A stretch of DNA of 33,393 bases from Candidatus Cybelea sp. Lineage in GTDB: Bacteria > Vulcanimicrobiota > Vulcanimicrobiia > Vulcanimicrobiales > Vulcanimicrobiaceae. Below the pieces are notes generated by a model. The model was not told where the DNA came from and did no database searches. It was given only the letters and a program-made list of their open reading frames with translations. The stretch spans positions 1 through 33,393 of the forward strand of contig DASXFZ010000053.1 of assembly GCA_036489315.1 (NCBI GenBank), in the 5' to 3' direction. The position numbers and the translations under genes are program-made. The stretch's first letter is position 1, and each line of letters starts with the position of its first letter. Positions 1 through 7,709 of this stretch are shown here, piece by piece.

Positions 1-461
1 TCGCTTCATACTTTGCAGACCGGTTTGCCGCACCGATGCAGTTCGGCCGTTATGCGATCTGGCTGATGCCGCCGCCGGTCAATGAGGCCTATCTTGGTGG
101 CGGCGACTATATTCGCCCGCGCGATTTTTTGAAGTTCGGAGAGCTCTTGCTCGATGGCGGCGCTTGGCACGGAACGCGGATCGTAGCTTCGTCTTGGATC
201 GAAGAGTCGATCCTACCGCGCACCGAGCCGCAAGGAGAGGGAGACCGCTACGGCTACGGTTGGCACCTCACCACCTTAGCGGTAGACGGAAAGAGCTACG
301 ACGTCGTAAACGCCGGCGGCAACGGCGGACAATTGATGATCGTCGTTCCCAAGCTCGACCTTGCGATAATGATAACCGCCGGCAACTATAACCAGTATCC
401 CGTCTGGCGAACGTTTCTGCCGCAGATCACGTCGGCGGCAATTCGCAGCTGCACGCCGTAA
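1..461 (+). CDS. Beta-lactamase-family serine hydrolase, C-terminal fragment
   Basis: The frame is open from the left window edge (first full codon at base 3) to a TAA at 459-461, so only the last ~152 residues are visible and the true start lies outside. A YGYGWH motif followed about 25 residues later by an NAGGNGGQ stretch and a hydrophobic strand matches the C-terminal half of class C beta-lactamase/penicillin-binding-protein-like serine hydrolases (Pfam Beta-lactamase), where the GGNGGQ stretch takes the place of the KTG/HxG box. The SxxK and YxN catalytic motifs would be upstream, so activity cannot be judged. Such proteins are usually exported esterases or peptidases; substrate unknown. 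No terminator is evident after the stop. Confidence 0.75.
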   Translation, partial: ASYFADRFAAPMQFGRYAIWLMPPPVNEAYLGGGDYIRPRDFLKFGELLLDGGAWHGTRIVASSWIEESILPRTEPQGEGDRYGYGWHLTTLAVDGKSYDVVNAGGNGGQLMIVVPKLDLAIMITAGNYNQYPVWRTFLPQITSAAIRSCTP

Positions 462-548
462 AATTCATACAACTCACAGCCTCCCTTACGGTGCGCTTCA
501 GTTTGGCGTGAGATTATGCACGGGTCAGCTCCAAAAAAGGAAGTCCCA

Positions 549-668
549 ATGCAGTCTCACCGCAGAGAAATTCGCGACGTTCTGATACTCGCCCAAGGCC
601 TAGTCTACTTCATCTTCATCGGCGCCGGCACCGTCGCAATCGCGGTCGCCGCCCACCTGCACCGCTAG
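549..668 (+). CDS. Small single-pass membrane protein, 39 residues
   Basis: An ATG at 549 is preceded by an AAGGAAG Shine-Dalgarno-like stretch (about 537-543) with 5 nt spacing and opens a frame of 39 codons ending in TAG at 666-668. The product starts with a charged segment (MQSHRREIRD) followed by a ~25-residue hydrophobic stretch (about residues 11-35) with a GxG in the middle and a short HLHR tail, which is what a small inner-membrane protein looks like. It stands alone between the serine hydrolase and the convergent sigma-factor operon. No family is recognised. The ribosome-binding site and clean hydrophobic segment argue for a real gene; its small size keeps confidence moderate. Confidence 0.5.
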   Translation: MQSHRREIRDVLILAQGLVYFIFIGAGTVAIAVAAHLHR

Positions 669-690
669 GACTGTGAAGCAGCATATGAGG

Positions 691-993
691 CTACGAGGCT
701 CGATAACATCCGCTGGGATCGACCTGCACGCGCCGATCCCCCACCATAATCGAACGGAGGCGATGATCCCAAAACGCAAGCACATTGATAACCACCGGGC
801 GCAGCTTCGCGATGAGCTCGCGAGCGCGCTGTGAAACCGCGACGGCGTCCTTTACCCAGCGTGGATGGTCCTGCGGCAGCAGTTCAGTCTCGAGCTCCGC
901 CTCGGCAACGGCCGGCACGGCCTCCGGACGGTTCGTCTCGACGCCGGCCGAAAGTGCGGGCCGGTTCTCGTCGAGCTCAATGCGCCGCAGCAA
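691..993 (-). CDS. Hypothetical protein, last gene of the rod/sigma operon
   Basis: This frame of up to 100 residues begins with a TTG at 993, inside the 3' end of the sigma-factor gene (17 bp overlap), and ends at 691; an ATT at 981 overlapping the sigma stop is another possible start. The product is acidic and Ala/Glu-rich in its first half and then has a basic-hydrophobic stretch (about residues 55-75) ending in VGDRRVQVDP. There is no signal peptide or clear membrane segment. I do not recognise the family. Tight coupling to the flgF-flgG-flgJ-sigma genes suggests it belongs to that operon, for instance as a regulator or chaperone, but that is only context. Confidence 0.45.
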   Translation of the reverse strand: MLRRIELDENRPALSAGVETNRPEAVPAVAEAELETELLPQDHPRWVKDAVAVSQRARELIAKLRPVVINVLAFWDHRLRSIMVGDRRVQVDPSGCYRAS

Positions 994-1651
994 CGGCCTC
1001 TCGCTTTAGCTTCGCAATCGCGCTCAAATGGAGTTGCGAGGCTCGCTGAGGTGAGATCGCCAAGCGCCGGCCGACGCAGCGCAGCGACGTACCCTTAAAG
1101 TAGTGCAGCAGCACGACGTCGCGCTGCCGCTTCGGCAGCCCCGCGATCAGCGACGCGAGGTGCGAGCGCTCGAGGCGGCGCTCGACGATCTGTGCCGGAT
1201 CGACGCTCCAATCGCCGCTCAACGACTCCCCAACCGGTAGCGGAGCGTCGAGCGAAAGCGGCTGTCCGCGGTAAACCGCCGCGACCGCGCGGCGATATCC
1301 AGGACACTGCCGTTCGGTCTGGGCAGCGCTGGGAATCTCACCGATCGCGGCCGCGAGCGTGTAGCGTTGATTCTCACCCTCACGCACGATGCGGCGCGCC
1401 CGTTCCGAGACCGGATCCATTCGGCGAATGCCGTTGAGCATCGCGCCGACGATCAAGCGCCGGGCGTAGTCTTCGAGCTGCGGGCCGCGGAGCGGGTCGA
1501 AGGAATCGACCGCGCGCAACAGTCCGAGCGAACCGTCGCCGACGAGATCGTCCATATCGAAGGCTGGAACCAGCCGTTTGAGGCGGCGCGCCAAGCGGCG
1601 AACGAGCGGCAGCAGCGCGCCGACTTGCTCGTCACGCGTGCAAGCCGTCAC
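977..1651 (-). CDS. RNA polymerase sigma factor, FliA/WhiG (sigma-28) type
   Basis: A 224-residue sigma-70 family protein. Region 2 is seen in FDMDDLVGDGSLGLLRAVDSF with an aromatic/basic 2.4-like part (DYARRLIVGAMLNGIRRMD); region 4 is LPKRQRDVVLLHYF followed by a helix-turn-helix with SPQRASQLH. The GAML..IRRMD pattern and two-region layout with a short region 3 match FliA/WhiG, which direct flagellar or sporulation promoters. The GTG start at 1651 overlaps the TGA of the rod-binding gene (GTGA), which I prefer to a longer frame running 18 codons upstream. Co-translation with flagellar rod genes supports a flagellar or morphogenetic sigma factor. The anti-sigma partner FlgM is not seen in the window. 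Confidence 0.85.
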   Translation of the reverse strand: MTACTRDEQVGALLPLVRRLARRLKRLVPAFDMDDLVGDGSLGLLRAVDSFDPLRGPQLEDYARRLIVGAMLNGIRRMDPVSERARRIVREGENQRYTLAAAIGEIPSAAQTERQCPGYRRAVAAVYRGQPLSLDAPLPVGESLSGDWSVDPAQIVERRLERSHLASLIAGLPKRQRDVVLLHYFKGTSLRCVGRRLAISPQRASQLHLSAIAKLKREAVAAAH

Positions 1652-1842
1652 CGGCGACCCTCCAAGCGTGCCGCGACCAGCGCGGCGAAGCCGCTGCGGT
1701 CGCAACGCGCGATTTCGTTTGCCATGAGATCGAGCTCGTAGTCGCCCAGCGGGCCGGCACCGGCGCAGAGCGGACGAAGGACCGGTGCGAGCAGCATCGC
1801 TTCGAAGATCTCGCCTGCGCGGCGAGCCGCCAGGCTATCCAC
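1648..1842 (-). CDS. FlgJ-type rod-binding protein, 64 residues
   Basis: A very short protein starting with GTG at 1842, overlapping the TAG of flgG, and ending in a GTGA overlap with the sigma gene. Its sequence, with FEAMLLAPVLRPL then GPLGDYELDLMANEIA and GFAALV, follows the FlgJ N-terminal rod-binding domain pattern (FE.ML...L.., ....Y...LA..LA..G..GLA). That domain acts as a cap/scaffold for rod assembly in the periplasm. The C-terminal glucosaminidase domain of proteobacterial FlgJ is absent, as in many other phyla. Assignment rests on the motif plus its position directly after flgG. A longer frame exists upstream inside flgG but has no domain support. Confidence 0.7.
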   Translation of the reverse strand: MDSLAARRAGEIFEAMLLAPVLRPLCAGAGPLGDYELDLMANEIARCDRSGFAALVAARLEGRR

Positions 1843-2563
1843 TCTGCAGGTTGTTGGCGATGCGCAACATCTCATCAGCGGCCTGTACGCCTTTGGCATT
1901 TGCCTCGTACGCACGCTGTGCCGTCAAAATCTGCATCATCGCATCGACGACCGTAACGTTCGACTCTTCGAGCATGCCAAAGCGAATTTTCGGCCCATCG
2001 GGTGAGCCCGCACCGGCCGTTTCGACCCTGCCGGCTGCGGGCGTCGCCGCGAAGACCGCCCCGTCGATCGCGCGCAGATGATCGGGAGACGGAAACTGTG
2101 CGAGCGCAATACGCCCGATCGCGCGCGAGCCCGCGGGAAAGACCGCGCGTACGGTACCGTTCTCGTCGACGCTCGCGGAGAGCGCGCCGGCAGGAATTCG
2201 AACGCCGGCCAACCGGTAATCGAGCGCACTGCGCAGCGTGCCGTCGGCCGCGCGCGAGAACTGACCGTCGCGCGTATAGGCTCGCCGCCCATGTGCATCG
2301 ACGACCTCGAAGAAGCCCGGGCCATCGATGGCGAGATCGAATGGACCGGCCGTGCGCGCGAGTTTGCCTTGCCCAAAAAGCACGTGCGATCCAAGCGCGA
2401 CCGTGCCTTGCCCTCCGCCGCCGGGCACGACGAGCTCTGCAAAGCTCGCGACCGATCCCTTGAAGCCGATGACCCCGGCATTGGCGAGGTTGTCGGCGAT
2501 CGTATCGAGATTCCGCTGCTGCGCCGCCATGCCGCTCGCCGCTGCGAAGAGAGCCCGATCCAT
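1835..2563 (-). CDS. flgG: Flagellar basal-body rod protein FlgG-like
   Basis: A 242-residue flagellar rod/hook family protein. The N-terminus (DRALFAAASGMAAQQRNLD, then NLANAGVIGFKG) is the rod-protein N domain; the middle has the GPFDLAIDGPGFFEV core; the C-terminus (MLEESNVTVVDAMMQILTAQRAYEAN ending NNL) is the FlgG/FlgE C domain. FlgG normally has about 260 residues, so this is slightly short. It would polymerise into the distal rod through the periplasm. A strong AGGAGG lies 6-7 nt before the ATG at 2563, and the gene begins 10 bp after flgF. Hook, ring and export genes are absent from the window. Confidence 0.9.
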   Translation of the reverse strand: MDRALFAAASGMAAQQRNLDTIADNLANAGVIGFKGSVASFAELVVPGGGGQGTVALGSHVLFGQGKLARTAGPFDLAIDGPGFFEVVDAHGRRAYTRDGQFSRAADGTLRSALDYRLAGVRIPAGALSASVDENGTVRAVFPAGSRAIGRIALAQFPSPDHLRAIDGAVFAATPAAGRVETAGAGSPDGPKIRFGMLEESNVTVVDAMMQILTAQRAYEANAKGVQAADEMLRIANNLQSG

Positions 2564-2573
2564 TTGATGCCTC

Positions 2574-3137
2574 CTACTTCACGCGCGCCGCTTCGGCGGC
2601 TTTGCCGCGCATCGCGTCGATTGCCGCGACGGCTTTTTGCGCGCTCTCGAACGAACGCTCCGCCGCCAGCACGTCGACCATCTCGGAGATCGCGTCGACC
2701 GCTGGCCCTTCGAGGAATCCGTTTTGGACGCGGCTGCCCGGCGGCAGGGCAAACTCGCGCGCGTCGATACTCGCTCCCGCGGGAACGCGCAGTGAACCGT
2801 GGAGCCCCAGCACCACGCGTCCCCGGAGGTCGCGCAACGTTCCGTCGGATTCGCGGACGAATGCGCCCGCCCGCGTCTCGCTCGTGCGTCCGCCGGCGTC
2901 GCGGACTTTGAACGAGCCGTTCCCCACGATCGCGAAATCGAGATCGCGCCCGGTGTGATGCAAAACCCCGCCGCCGCGCGACGTACGTTCGATCGTCACC
3001 CCGCGTGCGGTGAGAAAGCTCCGAGCCTCGACGCGGCGAAAAGCGTCGGTCGAGACGTTAGCGAGGTTTTCCGTGGCAATTTCGAGCCGCGTTCGCGCCG
3101 CGACCATGGCACTGGCCGCCCAACCGATTCCGTCCAT
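2574..3137 (-). CDS. flgF: Flagellar basal-body rod protein FlgF-like, short form
   Basis: A 187-residue member of the flagellar rod family and first gene of the operon. The N domain (ATENLANVSTDAFRR), a central TGRDLDFAIVGNGSFKV core and a C domain (FLEGPAVDAISEMVDVLAAERSFESAQKAV) are all visible. At 187 residues it is clearly shorter than typical FlgF (about 240-250); the beta-rich central domain is reduced. The ATG at 3137 has only a weak GAG upstream. FlgF versus another proximal-rod protein (FlgC or FlhO) cannot be separated by eye; the pairing with a following FlgG resembles the flhO-flhP pair of Bacillus. Confidence 0.75.
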   Translation of the reverse strand: MDGIGWAASAMVAARTRLEIATENLANVSTDAFRRVEARSFLTARGVTIERTSRGGGVLHHTGRDLDFAIVGNGSFKVRDAGGRTSETRAGAFVRESDGTLRDLRGRVVLGLHGSLRVPAGASIDAREFALPPGSRVQNGFLEGPAVDAISEMVDVLAAERSFESAQKAVAAIDAMRGKAAEAARVK

Positions 3138-3391
3138 GAGCTCAATGGTAGCCGGTTGGTTTAGCCGCCTCTTTGCCGCCGCATGGACGATAACGCCGAG
3201 ATCGAAGCGCTCGCCCCGCTGAAATCCCGCTAGGCCGGTATCGTGATGGGGTTCGACGTAGACCGGGTAGCGGCGATGCGCAAAGAGACGCTCGTGCGCT
3301 GGCGGTCAATTTGGGGCGCCCGGCATCCGGGGGAGCCGCAAGGTCGCGCAAGGATCAACCCCGGTTTGAGGACCGGCTCTCTTTGTGAACC
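3138..3391. other. Intergenic region between leuB 3' end and flgF
   Basis: About 250 bp between the stop of leuB and the start of flgF, both on the minus strand, where the promoter of the rod/sigma operon is expected. I see no sigma-28-like or sigma-70-like box that I would defend. A weak inverted repeat (CCGGT / ACCGG, around 3362-3377) lies just after the leuB stop, without a T-tract. The frame of flgF stays open upstream for some 57 codons but has no start codon, and a 50-codon plus-strand frame (3246-3395) runs into leuB; neither is called as a gene. Confidence 0.5.
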
Positions 3392-4516
3392 CTAGAGCCG
3401 CGCGATGACCGCGTCGGCGAACGCGCCGGTGCCCAGCGATTCGTCCGAAGATGCGGATAGTTCCGCAGTGCGCAGCCCGTCGGCGTAGACGCGATCGACG
3501 GCGCGCTCGATCTGCGCCGCACCGCGCTCGTCGCCGAGGCTGTGGCGCAGCAGCATCGCCGCGGAAAGAATCGCAGCGGTGGGATTGGCGATGCCTTTTC
3601 CGGCGATATCGGGCGCCGTGCCGCCGATCGGCTCGTACAGCCCAAACTGCCGCCCCGGCGAACCGCGCGTTCCGAGGCTCGCGCTCGGCAGCGTTCCGAT
3701 CGAGCCCGTAAGGATGGCCGCTTCGTCCGAGAGGATGTCGCCGAACATATTCTCGGTGACGATAACGTCGAAATCGCCCGGCCAGCGCACCAGCTGCATC
3801 GCCGCGTTGTCGACGAGTAGGTGTTCGAGCCGGACGTCCGGATACTGCGCAGCCACCGCCTGCACGACCCGCCGCCAGAGACGCGACGTTTCCAAGATGT
3901 TCTGCTTGTCGACGGACGTGACGTGTTTGCGCCGGGAGCGGGCAACGTCGAACGCGACACGCGCAATTCGCTCGACCTCCGGCGCGCGGTAGATCATCGT
4001 GTCGACGGCCTCGTCGACGCCGTCGACGGTGCGTTGTTCCTTCGGCCGGCCATAGTAGATGCCGCCGGTAAGCTCGCGGACGACCATCAGATCGAGGCCG
4101 CGGACGAGCTCGGGGCGCAGCGACGAGGCATCCTCGAGGCCCGCGAAGACGCGCACCGGACGAAGGTTCGCATACAGTTCGAAGTCCCGGCGCAGCAGAA
4201 AGAGCGCGTACTCGGGACGCTCGACAAGCGGCTTGCCTTCGTATTGCGGCAGGCCGACGCTGCCGAAGAGGATCGCTGCGCTGCGCTCGCAGAGCTCGCG
4301 CGTCTGCGGCGGGAGCGCCGGCAGGCCGAGCGCGAGTGCCGCGCCGCCGACGGGCGCTTCGGCGAACTCGACGGAGGGGCAGACCCCTTTGAGTACTCGA
4401 GCCGCCGCGGCGACGACTTCGGGGCCGATCCCGTCGCCGGCCAGGAGAGCGACGGTGCTAATAGACGGTGATGCGCTTGGTATCGTCGTGTTTGGGCGCC
4501 GGTTCGGGCGGAGCAC
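3392..4516 (-). CDS. leuB: 3-isopropylmalate dehydrogenase
   Basis: Oxidises and decarboxylates 3-isopropylmalate to 2-oxoisocaproate with NAD+ in leucine synthesis. The ~374-residue product has the N-terminal LLAGDGIGPEVV, the ELTGGIYYG strand, SVDKQNILETSRLW, and the family signature NMFGDILSDEAA.LTGSIG, then EPIGGTAPDIAGKGIANP. Length is normal. The GTG at 4516 gives a start that overlaps divIVA by 59 bp; the conserved part begins only ~20 residues later (STVALLAGDG), so the true start may be an unusual codon near the divIVA stop. It is the last gene of the lgt-yggS-sepF-divIVA series; leuC/leuD are not nearby. Confidence 0.93.
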   Translation of the reverse strand: MLRPNRRPNTTIPSASPSISTVALLAGDGIGPEVVAAAARVLKGVCPSVEFAEAPVGGAALALGLPALPPQTRELCERSAAILFGSVGLPQYEGKPLVERPEYALFLLRRDFELYANLRPVRVFAGLEDASSLRPELVRGLDLMVVRELTGGIYYGRPKEQRTVDGVDEAVDTMIYRAPEVERIARVAFDVARSRRKHVTSVDKQNILETSRLWRRVVQAVAAQYPDVRLEHLLVDNAAMQLVRWPGDFDVIVTENMFGDILSDEAAILTGSIGTLPSASLGTRGSPGRQFGLYEPIGGTAPDIAGKGIANPTAAILSAAMLLRHSLGDERGAAQIERAVDRVYADGLRTAELSASSDESLGTGAFADAVIARL

Positions 4517-5006
4517 TCTGCGTGTTCGGTGCGCTCTGCGCCTCGCCGTTGCTCGCCAACGATTCCGCCCGTTCGAGCAGCGCGAGATGGGTCATCAACA
4601 GGCTGCGCAGCTCGCTCTTCGCCTTTTCGGTCGCTTCGACCGCGCGCTGCTGTTCACGCCGTACTTCGGCGATCGCGTCGCTGTAGCCGGTGATCTCGCG
4701 TTGCGTTGTGAGCCTGGCCTGCTCCTTGATGAGGTCGGCTTCCTTGTGCGCCGACGCTTTGACTTCGTCGGCCGTGCGCTGTGCGAGCACGAGGGTATTC
4801 TGAAGCGATTCTTCCATCGCCTTGAAGTGGCTCACCCGTTCCTTGAGGTCGGCGATCTCCGCCCCGAGCGCGGCTCGCTGCTGCGCCTCGTCTTCGAACG
4901 TCTCGATGACCTCGTCCAAAAACGCGTCGACGTCGGCGCGGTCGTAGCCCTGCAGCGCCTTCTTGAACGACTTGTGCTGTATGTCTACCGGTGTGATTTT
5001 TTGCAT
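4458..5006 (-). CDS. divIVA: DivIVA-family cell-division/polarity protein
   Basis: A 182-residue coiled-coil protein. The N-terminus (MQKITPVDIQHKSFKKALQG, YDRADVDAFLDEV) is the DivIVA lipid-binding domain, which targets curved membrane; residues ~30-150 are continuous heptad-like coiled coil, with a Pro-rich C-terminal tail. DivIVA organises poles, septum placement or growth zones in Gram-positive and some other bacteria. An AGGA sits ~6 nt upstream of the ATG, and the gene starts 8 bp after sepF, repeating the ylm/divIVA order of Firmicutes and Actinobacteria. Confidence 0.9.
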   Translation of the reverse strand: MQKITPVDIQHKSFKKALQGYDRADVDAFLDEVIETFEDEAQQRAALGAEIADLKERVSHFKAMEESLQNTLVLAQRTADEVKASAHKEADLIKEQARLTTQREITGYSDAIAEVRREQQRAVEATEKAKSELRSLLMTHLALLERAESLASNGEAQSAPNTQSAPPEPAPKHDDTKRITVY

Positions 5007-5014
5007 CGCGCGTC

Positions 5015-5428
5015 CTACGTTCTACTCGTCATGAAATCGAAGGTACCGTCGGCCATCATCGAATCGCGCAGACCCGCAGCGTTTACCACGACGCCCGCCG
5101 GAACGACCAAGTAGATCGACTCGGCGAGCTTCTGAATCTTGCCGTCGATCGTGTAGGCGACGCCCGAAGTAAAATCGACGACGCGCTGCAAGAGCGTCCG
5201 ATCCGCGTTCTGCAGGTTCACGATGACCACCTGACGGCTGCGCAGCGCGTCGGCGATTTCGACGACATCCTGGTAGCTGCGGGGGGAGAAGACGCTCACC
5301 TGCGTGCCGCCGCGCCGGCCGGCATTCGATAACGGAACGACGCGTCCGCTGGGAACTTCCTCTTCATAAAACTCTTCTTCGTCATCGCGAATCGAGAAGA
5401 ACGAGCCGATCTTACTAAAAACGCTCAC
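5015..5428 (-). CDS. sepF: SepF-like cell division protein
   Basis: A 137-residue protein with an N-terminal amphipathic membrane-binding segment (SVFSKIGSFFSI), an acidic linker and the SepF/DUF552 core: SPRSYQDVVEIADALRSRQVVIVNL, then DRTLLQRVVDFTSGVAYTIDGKIQK and a final YLVVPAGV. SepF tethers FtsZ to the membrane and can substitute for FtsA. The GTG start at 5428 overlaps the yggS stop as GTGA, and a GGGAGG lies 5 nt upstream. Position between yggS and divIVA is the classical ylm arrangement. Confidence 0.92.
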   Translation of the reverse strand: MSVFSKIGSFFSIRDDEEEFYEEEVPSGRVVPLSNAGRRGGTQVSVFSPRSYQDVVEIADALRSRQVVIVNLQNADRTLLQRVVDFTSGVAYTIDGKIQKLAESIYLVVPAGVVVNAAGLRDSMMADGTFDFMTSRT

Positions 5429-6102
5429 GGGTACCTCCCATCACTGCGCGGGCCAAAGAGCGCCTCACCGATGCGCAACATCGTCGAACCCGCTCGCAGA
5501 GCCTCGCGCCAATCTCCCGACATGCCGATTGAGAGCGTAGTTCCACCTATACGCTCCAAGGTCTTGGCTGCCAGCTCAAAAGCGGATGAGATCGCGTCCC
5601 GGTCCGTCGTCAGCGGGCCGATGGCCATGACGCCCTCGAGACGCAAGCCCGCCTGCCGACGGAGCATTTCGGCGAGTTGCTCGGCCTGGTCCGGCGGGCA
5701 TCCGAAACGCTCGATCGGCGAGACGTTGAGCTGAAGCAAGACAGGAAGGCTCTTGCCGCACTCGAGGGCGGCCTTCGAGAGCGCGATGCCGGCCTCGCCG
5801 CGGTCGACGCTCTGCACGAGATCGAAGGTTTCGGCAATCCCACGGGCCTTATTGGTCTGCAGATGGCCGACAAAGTGCTTGCGCACCGGCGGGAGCGCGA
5901 CGAACTGGCGTCGCGCCTCCTGCAGATAGCTCTCGCCAATATCGGTCAAGCCGGCCTCGATGGCCGTTGCGATTGACGCAACGCTCTGACGCTTAGCAAT
6001 CCCGACGAGCGTCACGCTGGCCGGCTCGCGCCGGCACCGCTGTAGTTCCTCGTCGATATCGCGGCGCAACGCACGGTAGCGTTCGAGAACGTCTCGGCTC
6101 AT
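5425..6102 (-). CDS. yggS: YggS/PLPBP family pyridoxal-phosphate homeostasis protein
   Basis: A 225-residue single-domain PLP-binding protein (alanine-racemase-like barrel, YggS/YlmE/PROSC). The PLP lysine is in VGIAKRQS; HFVGHLQTNKAR, QLNVSPIERFGC and LSIGMSGDWREAL..GSTMLRIGEALFG are the family signatures. It buffers free PLP and affects amino-acid and vitamin B6 balance; no catalytic reaction is established. The ATG at 6102 overlaps the lgt stop (ATGA). A much longer reading frame runs antisense-like through lgt in another phase and is not used as the start. Confidence 0.93.
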   Translation of the reverse strand: MSRDVLERYRALRRDIDEELQRCRREPASVTLVGIAKRQSVASIATAIEAGLTDIGESYLQEARRQFVALPPVRKHFVGHLQTNKARGIAETFDLVQSVDRGEAGIALSKAALECGKSLPVLLQLNVSPIERFGCPPDQAEQLAEMLRRQAGLRLEGVMAIGPLTTDRDAISSAFELAAKTLERIGGTTLSIGMSGDWREALRAGSTMLRIGEALFGPRSDGRYP

Positions 6103-6956
6103 CCACGGGCCGGACGCGACGCGACGCGCGCCTCGGTTCTGGGACCGGGACGCGTTGCGCAAAAGACGATGCCGATGATGCCGACGGCGATCATCGGCAG
6201 CGCGTAGAGCTGGCCGCCCGTCAGGCCGAGTGCGCTGAAGTCGGTCTGGCGCCACATCTCCGCAATCGTCCGCGTGATCCCATAAAGCGTAAACCAGGTC
6301 CAGGCGACCACGCCGTCCTTCGGCTTGAGCCGATAGAGCAGGAGCAGGATCGGCAGCGCCAAGATGTCGAGGATCGCCTCGTAAATCTGCGATGGGTGAC
6401 GAAAGGCCGGCATGCCGTTGACCAGCGGCGCCGCAGGAAAGACCATGCACCACGGATGGTCCGGCTGGCAAACGTCGCCCCACAGTTCGTCGTTGATGAA
6501 GTTCACGAGGCGCACGAGCGTAATGCCGACGGGCAGCATCATGACGACCTCGTCGCCCACGACGGTGTACTTGAGACCCGGATGACGGCGCACGAAGAGC
6601 CAGATCGCGATGAGCACGCCGACCAGACCGCCGTGGAAGGCCATCCCGCCGTTCCAGATCGCGATGAAGTTGATCGGATTGGCGACGTACGTCGAGGCGT
6701 CGTGCTTGCTGATGATGTCGTTGATCACGAAGAAGGTTCTGCCGCCCACGATCACGCCGACCAGCGCGTAGAAGAGAAAATCCTGAATGTCTTGTTTCGT
6801 GAGCCCGAGACGCAGCAGCCCGGCCGGACGGCTCATCCACAGGTAGACGCAGACAAACCCCACCAAGTAGGCGATTCCGTACCAGTGGATACCGAAGCGA
6901 GGACCCAGGTGGATCGCGATGGGGTCAATGTTCGGATAGGTGAACCAGTGCTGCAT
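6099..6956 (-). CDS. lgt: Prolipoprotein diacylglyceryl transferase
   Basis: Transfers diacylglycerol from phosphatidylglycerol to the lipobox cysteine of prolipoproteins, the first lipoprotein-maturation step, in the inner membrane. The ~285-residue protein has about seven membrane segments and the Lgt signatures NGGMAFHGGL, the RLVNFINDELWG loop and RHPSQIYEA. The usual RxGNFIN loop reads RLVNFIN here (Gly to Val); the Arg and Asn are kept. The ATG at 6956 is chosen; a TTG three codons upstream is possible. Either start leaves almost no 5' space before the divergent ccdA. It pairs functionally with lspA at 7687. Confidence 0.93.
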   Translation of the reverse strand: MQHWFTYPNIDPIAIHLGPRFGIHWYGIAYLVGFVCVYLWMSRPAGLLRLGLTKQDIQDFLFYALVGVIVGGRTFFVINDIISKHDASTYVANPINFIAIWNGGMAFHGGLVGVLIAIWLFVRRHPGLKYTVVGDEVVMMLPVGITLVRLVNFINDELWGDVCQPDHPWCMVFPAAPLVNGMPAFRHPSQIYEAILDILALPILLLLYRLKPKDGVVAWTWFTLYGITRTIAEMWRQTDFSALGLTGGQLYALPMIAVGIIGIVFCATRPGPRTEARVASRPARG

Positions 6957-6974
6957 TTCTAACAATCTTCACAG

Positions 6975-7709
6975 ATGACCGCGACGACACATATCACCGC
7001 CGGCATCGCCTTCCTTGCGGGCCTCGTTTCCTTCGTTTCGCCGTGCGTCCTCCCGCTGGTACCGGCTTACCTATCCTTGCTTACGGGCGAGAGCCTGGAA
7101 GATCTGCAGTCCTCAACGTCGGCAAAGACGAGGATGCACTTGCTCTCGCACGCGCTCGCGTTCGTCGCCGGATTCAGCCTCATCTTCATCGCGTTGGGCT
7201 TGAGCGCGAGTGCGATCGGCGGGGTGCTCGATGCGAACCGGGTGCTGATCGCGCAGATCGGCGGCGTGCTGGTCGTCCTGCTGGGCCTGCAGATGATGGG
7301 AATGCTGCGGATCCCGCCGTTGCTGCTGCGGGACACGCGAGCTCATCTCAGCCTCGACCGGCGCACGCTCTGGACCTCGGGGCTGGTCGGCATGGCCTTT
7401 GCGGCGGGCTGGTCGCCCTGCATCGGCCCCATTCTAGCGGGGATTTTGGCGATTGCGTCGCAACAGCACAGCGCCGCGGCGGCGCTGCTGCTCTCGTTCT
7501 ACTGCCTTGGGCTGGCGCTCCCGTTCCTGGCAACCGCACTGGCGATCGGCGTCGTTCTGCCGTTCCTGGGGCGAATCAAGCGTTCGTTGCGGGCGATCGA
7601 GTTCGCCTCGGGCGCGTTTCTCATTGCCGTCGGATTGGTTCTCGTCAACAATGCATTCCTCAACGTCGCCGGATGGTTCTATCAGTTTGTACCGCAACCG
7701 AATCTCTAG
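6975..7709 (+). CDS. ccdA: CcdA/DsbD-type thiol-disulfide membrane transporter
   Basis: A 244-residue six-helix membrane protein that carries reducing equivalents from cytoplasmic thioredoxin across the membrane for cytochrome c maturation or extracytoplasmic disulfide reduction. The redox cysteines lie in FVSPCVLPLVPAYL (Cys24) and GWSPCIGPILA (Cys149), in helices 1 and 4 as expected. Length is typical of stand-alone CcdA; no thioredoxin or DsbD domain is fused, and no ccm/res genes are in the window. Its 3' end overlaps lspA. Confidence 0.92.
   Translation: MTATTHITAGIAFLAGLVSFVSPCVLPLVPAYLSLLTGESLEDLQSSTSAKTRMHLLSHALAFVAGFSLIFIALGLSASAIGGVLDANRVLIAQIGGVLVVLLGLQMMGMLRIPPLLLRDTRAHLSLDRRTLWTSGLVGMAFAAGWSPCIGPILAGILAIASQQHSAAAALLLSFYCLGLALPFLATALAIGVVLPFLGRIKRSLRAIEFASGAFLIAVGLVLVNNAFLNVAGWFYQFVPQPNL

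Noticed and set aside
3138-3310. Upstream open extension of the flgF frame
   Set aside because: It stays open for ~57 codons and looks protein-like, but contains no ATG, GTG or TTG, and flgF homology begins right at the ATG at 3137.
3246-3395. Plus-strand frame of 49 codons opposite the leuB 3' end
   Set aside because: No ribosome-binding site, no recognisable domain, and it overlaps the leuB stop.
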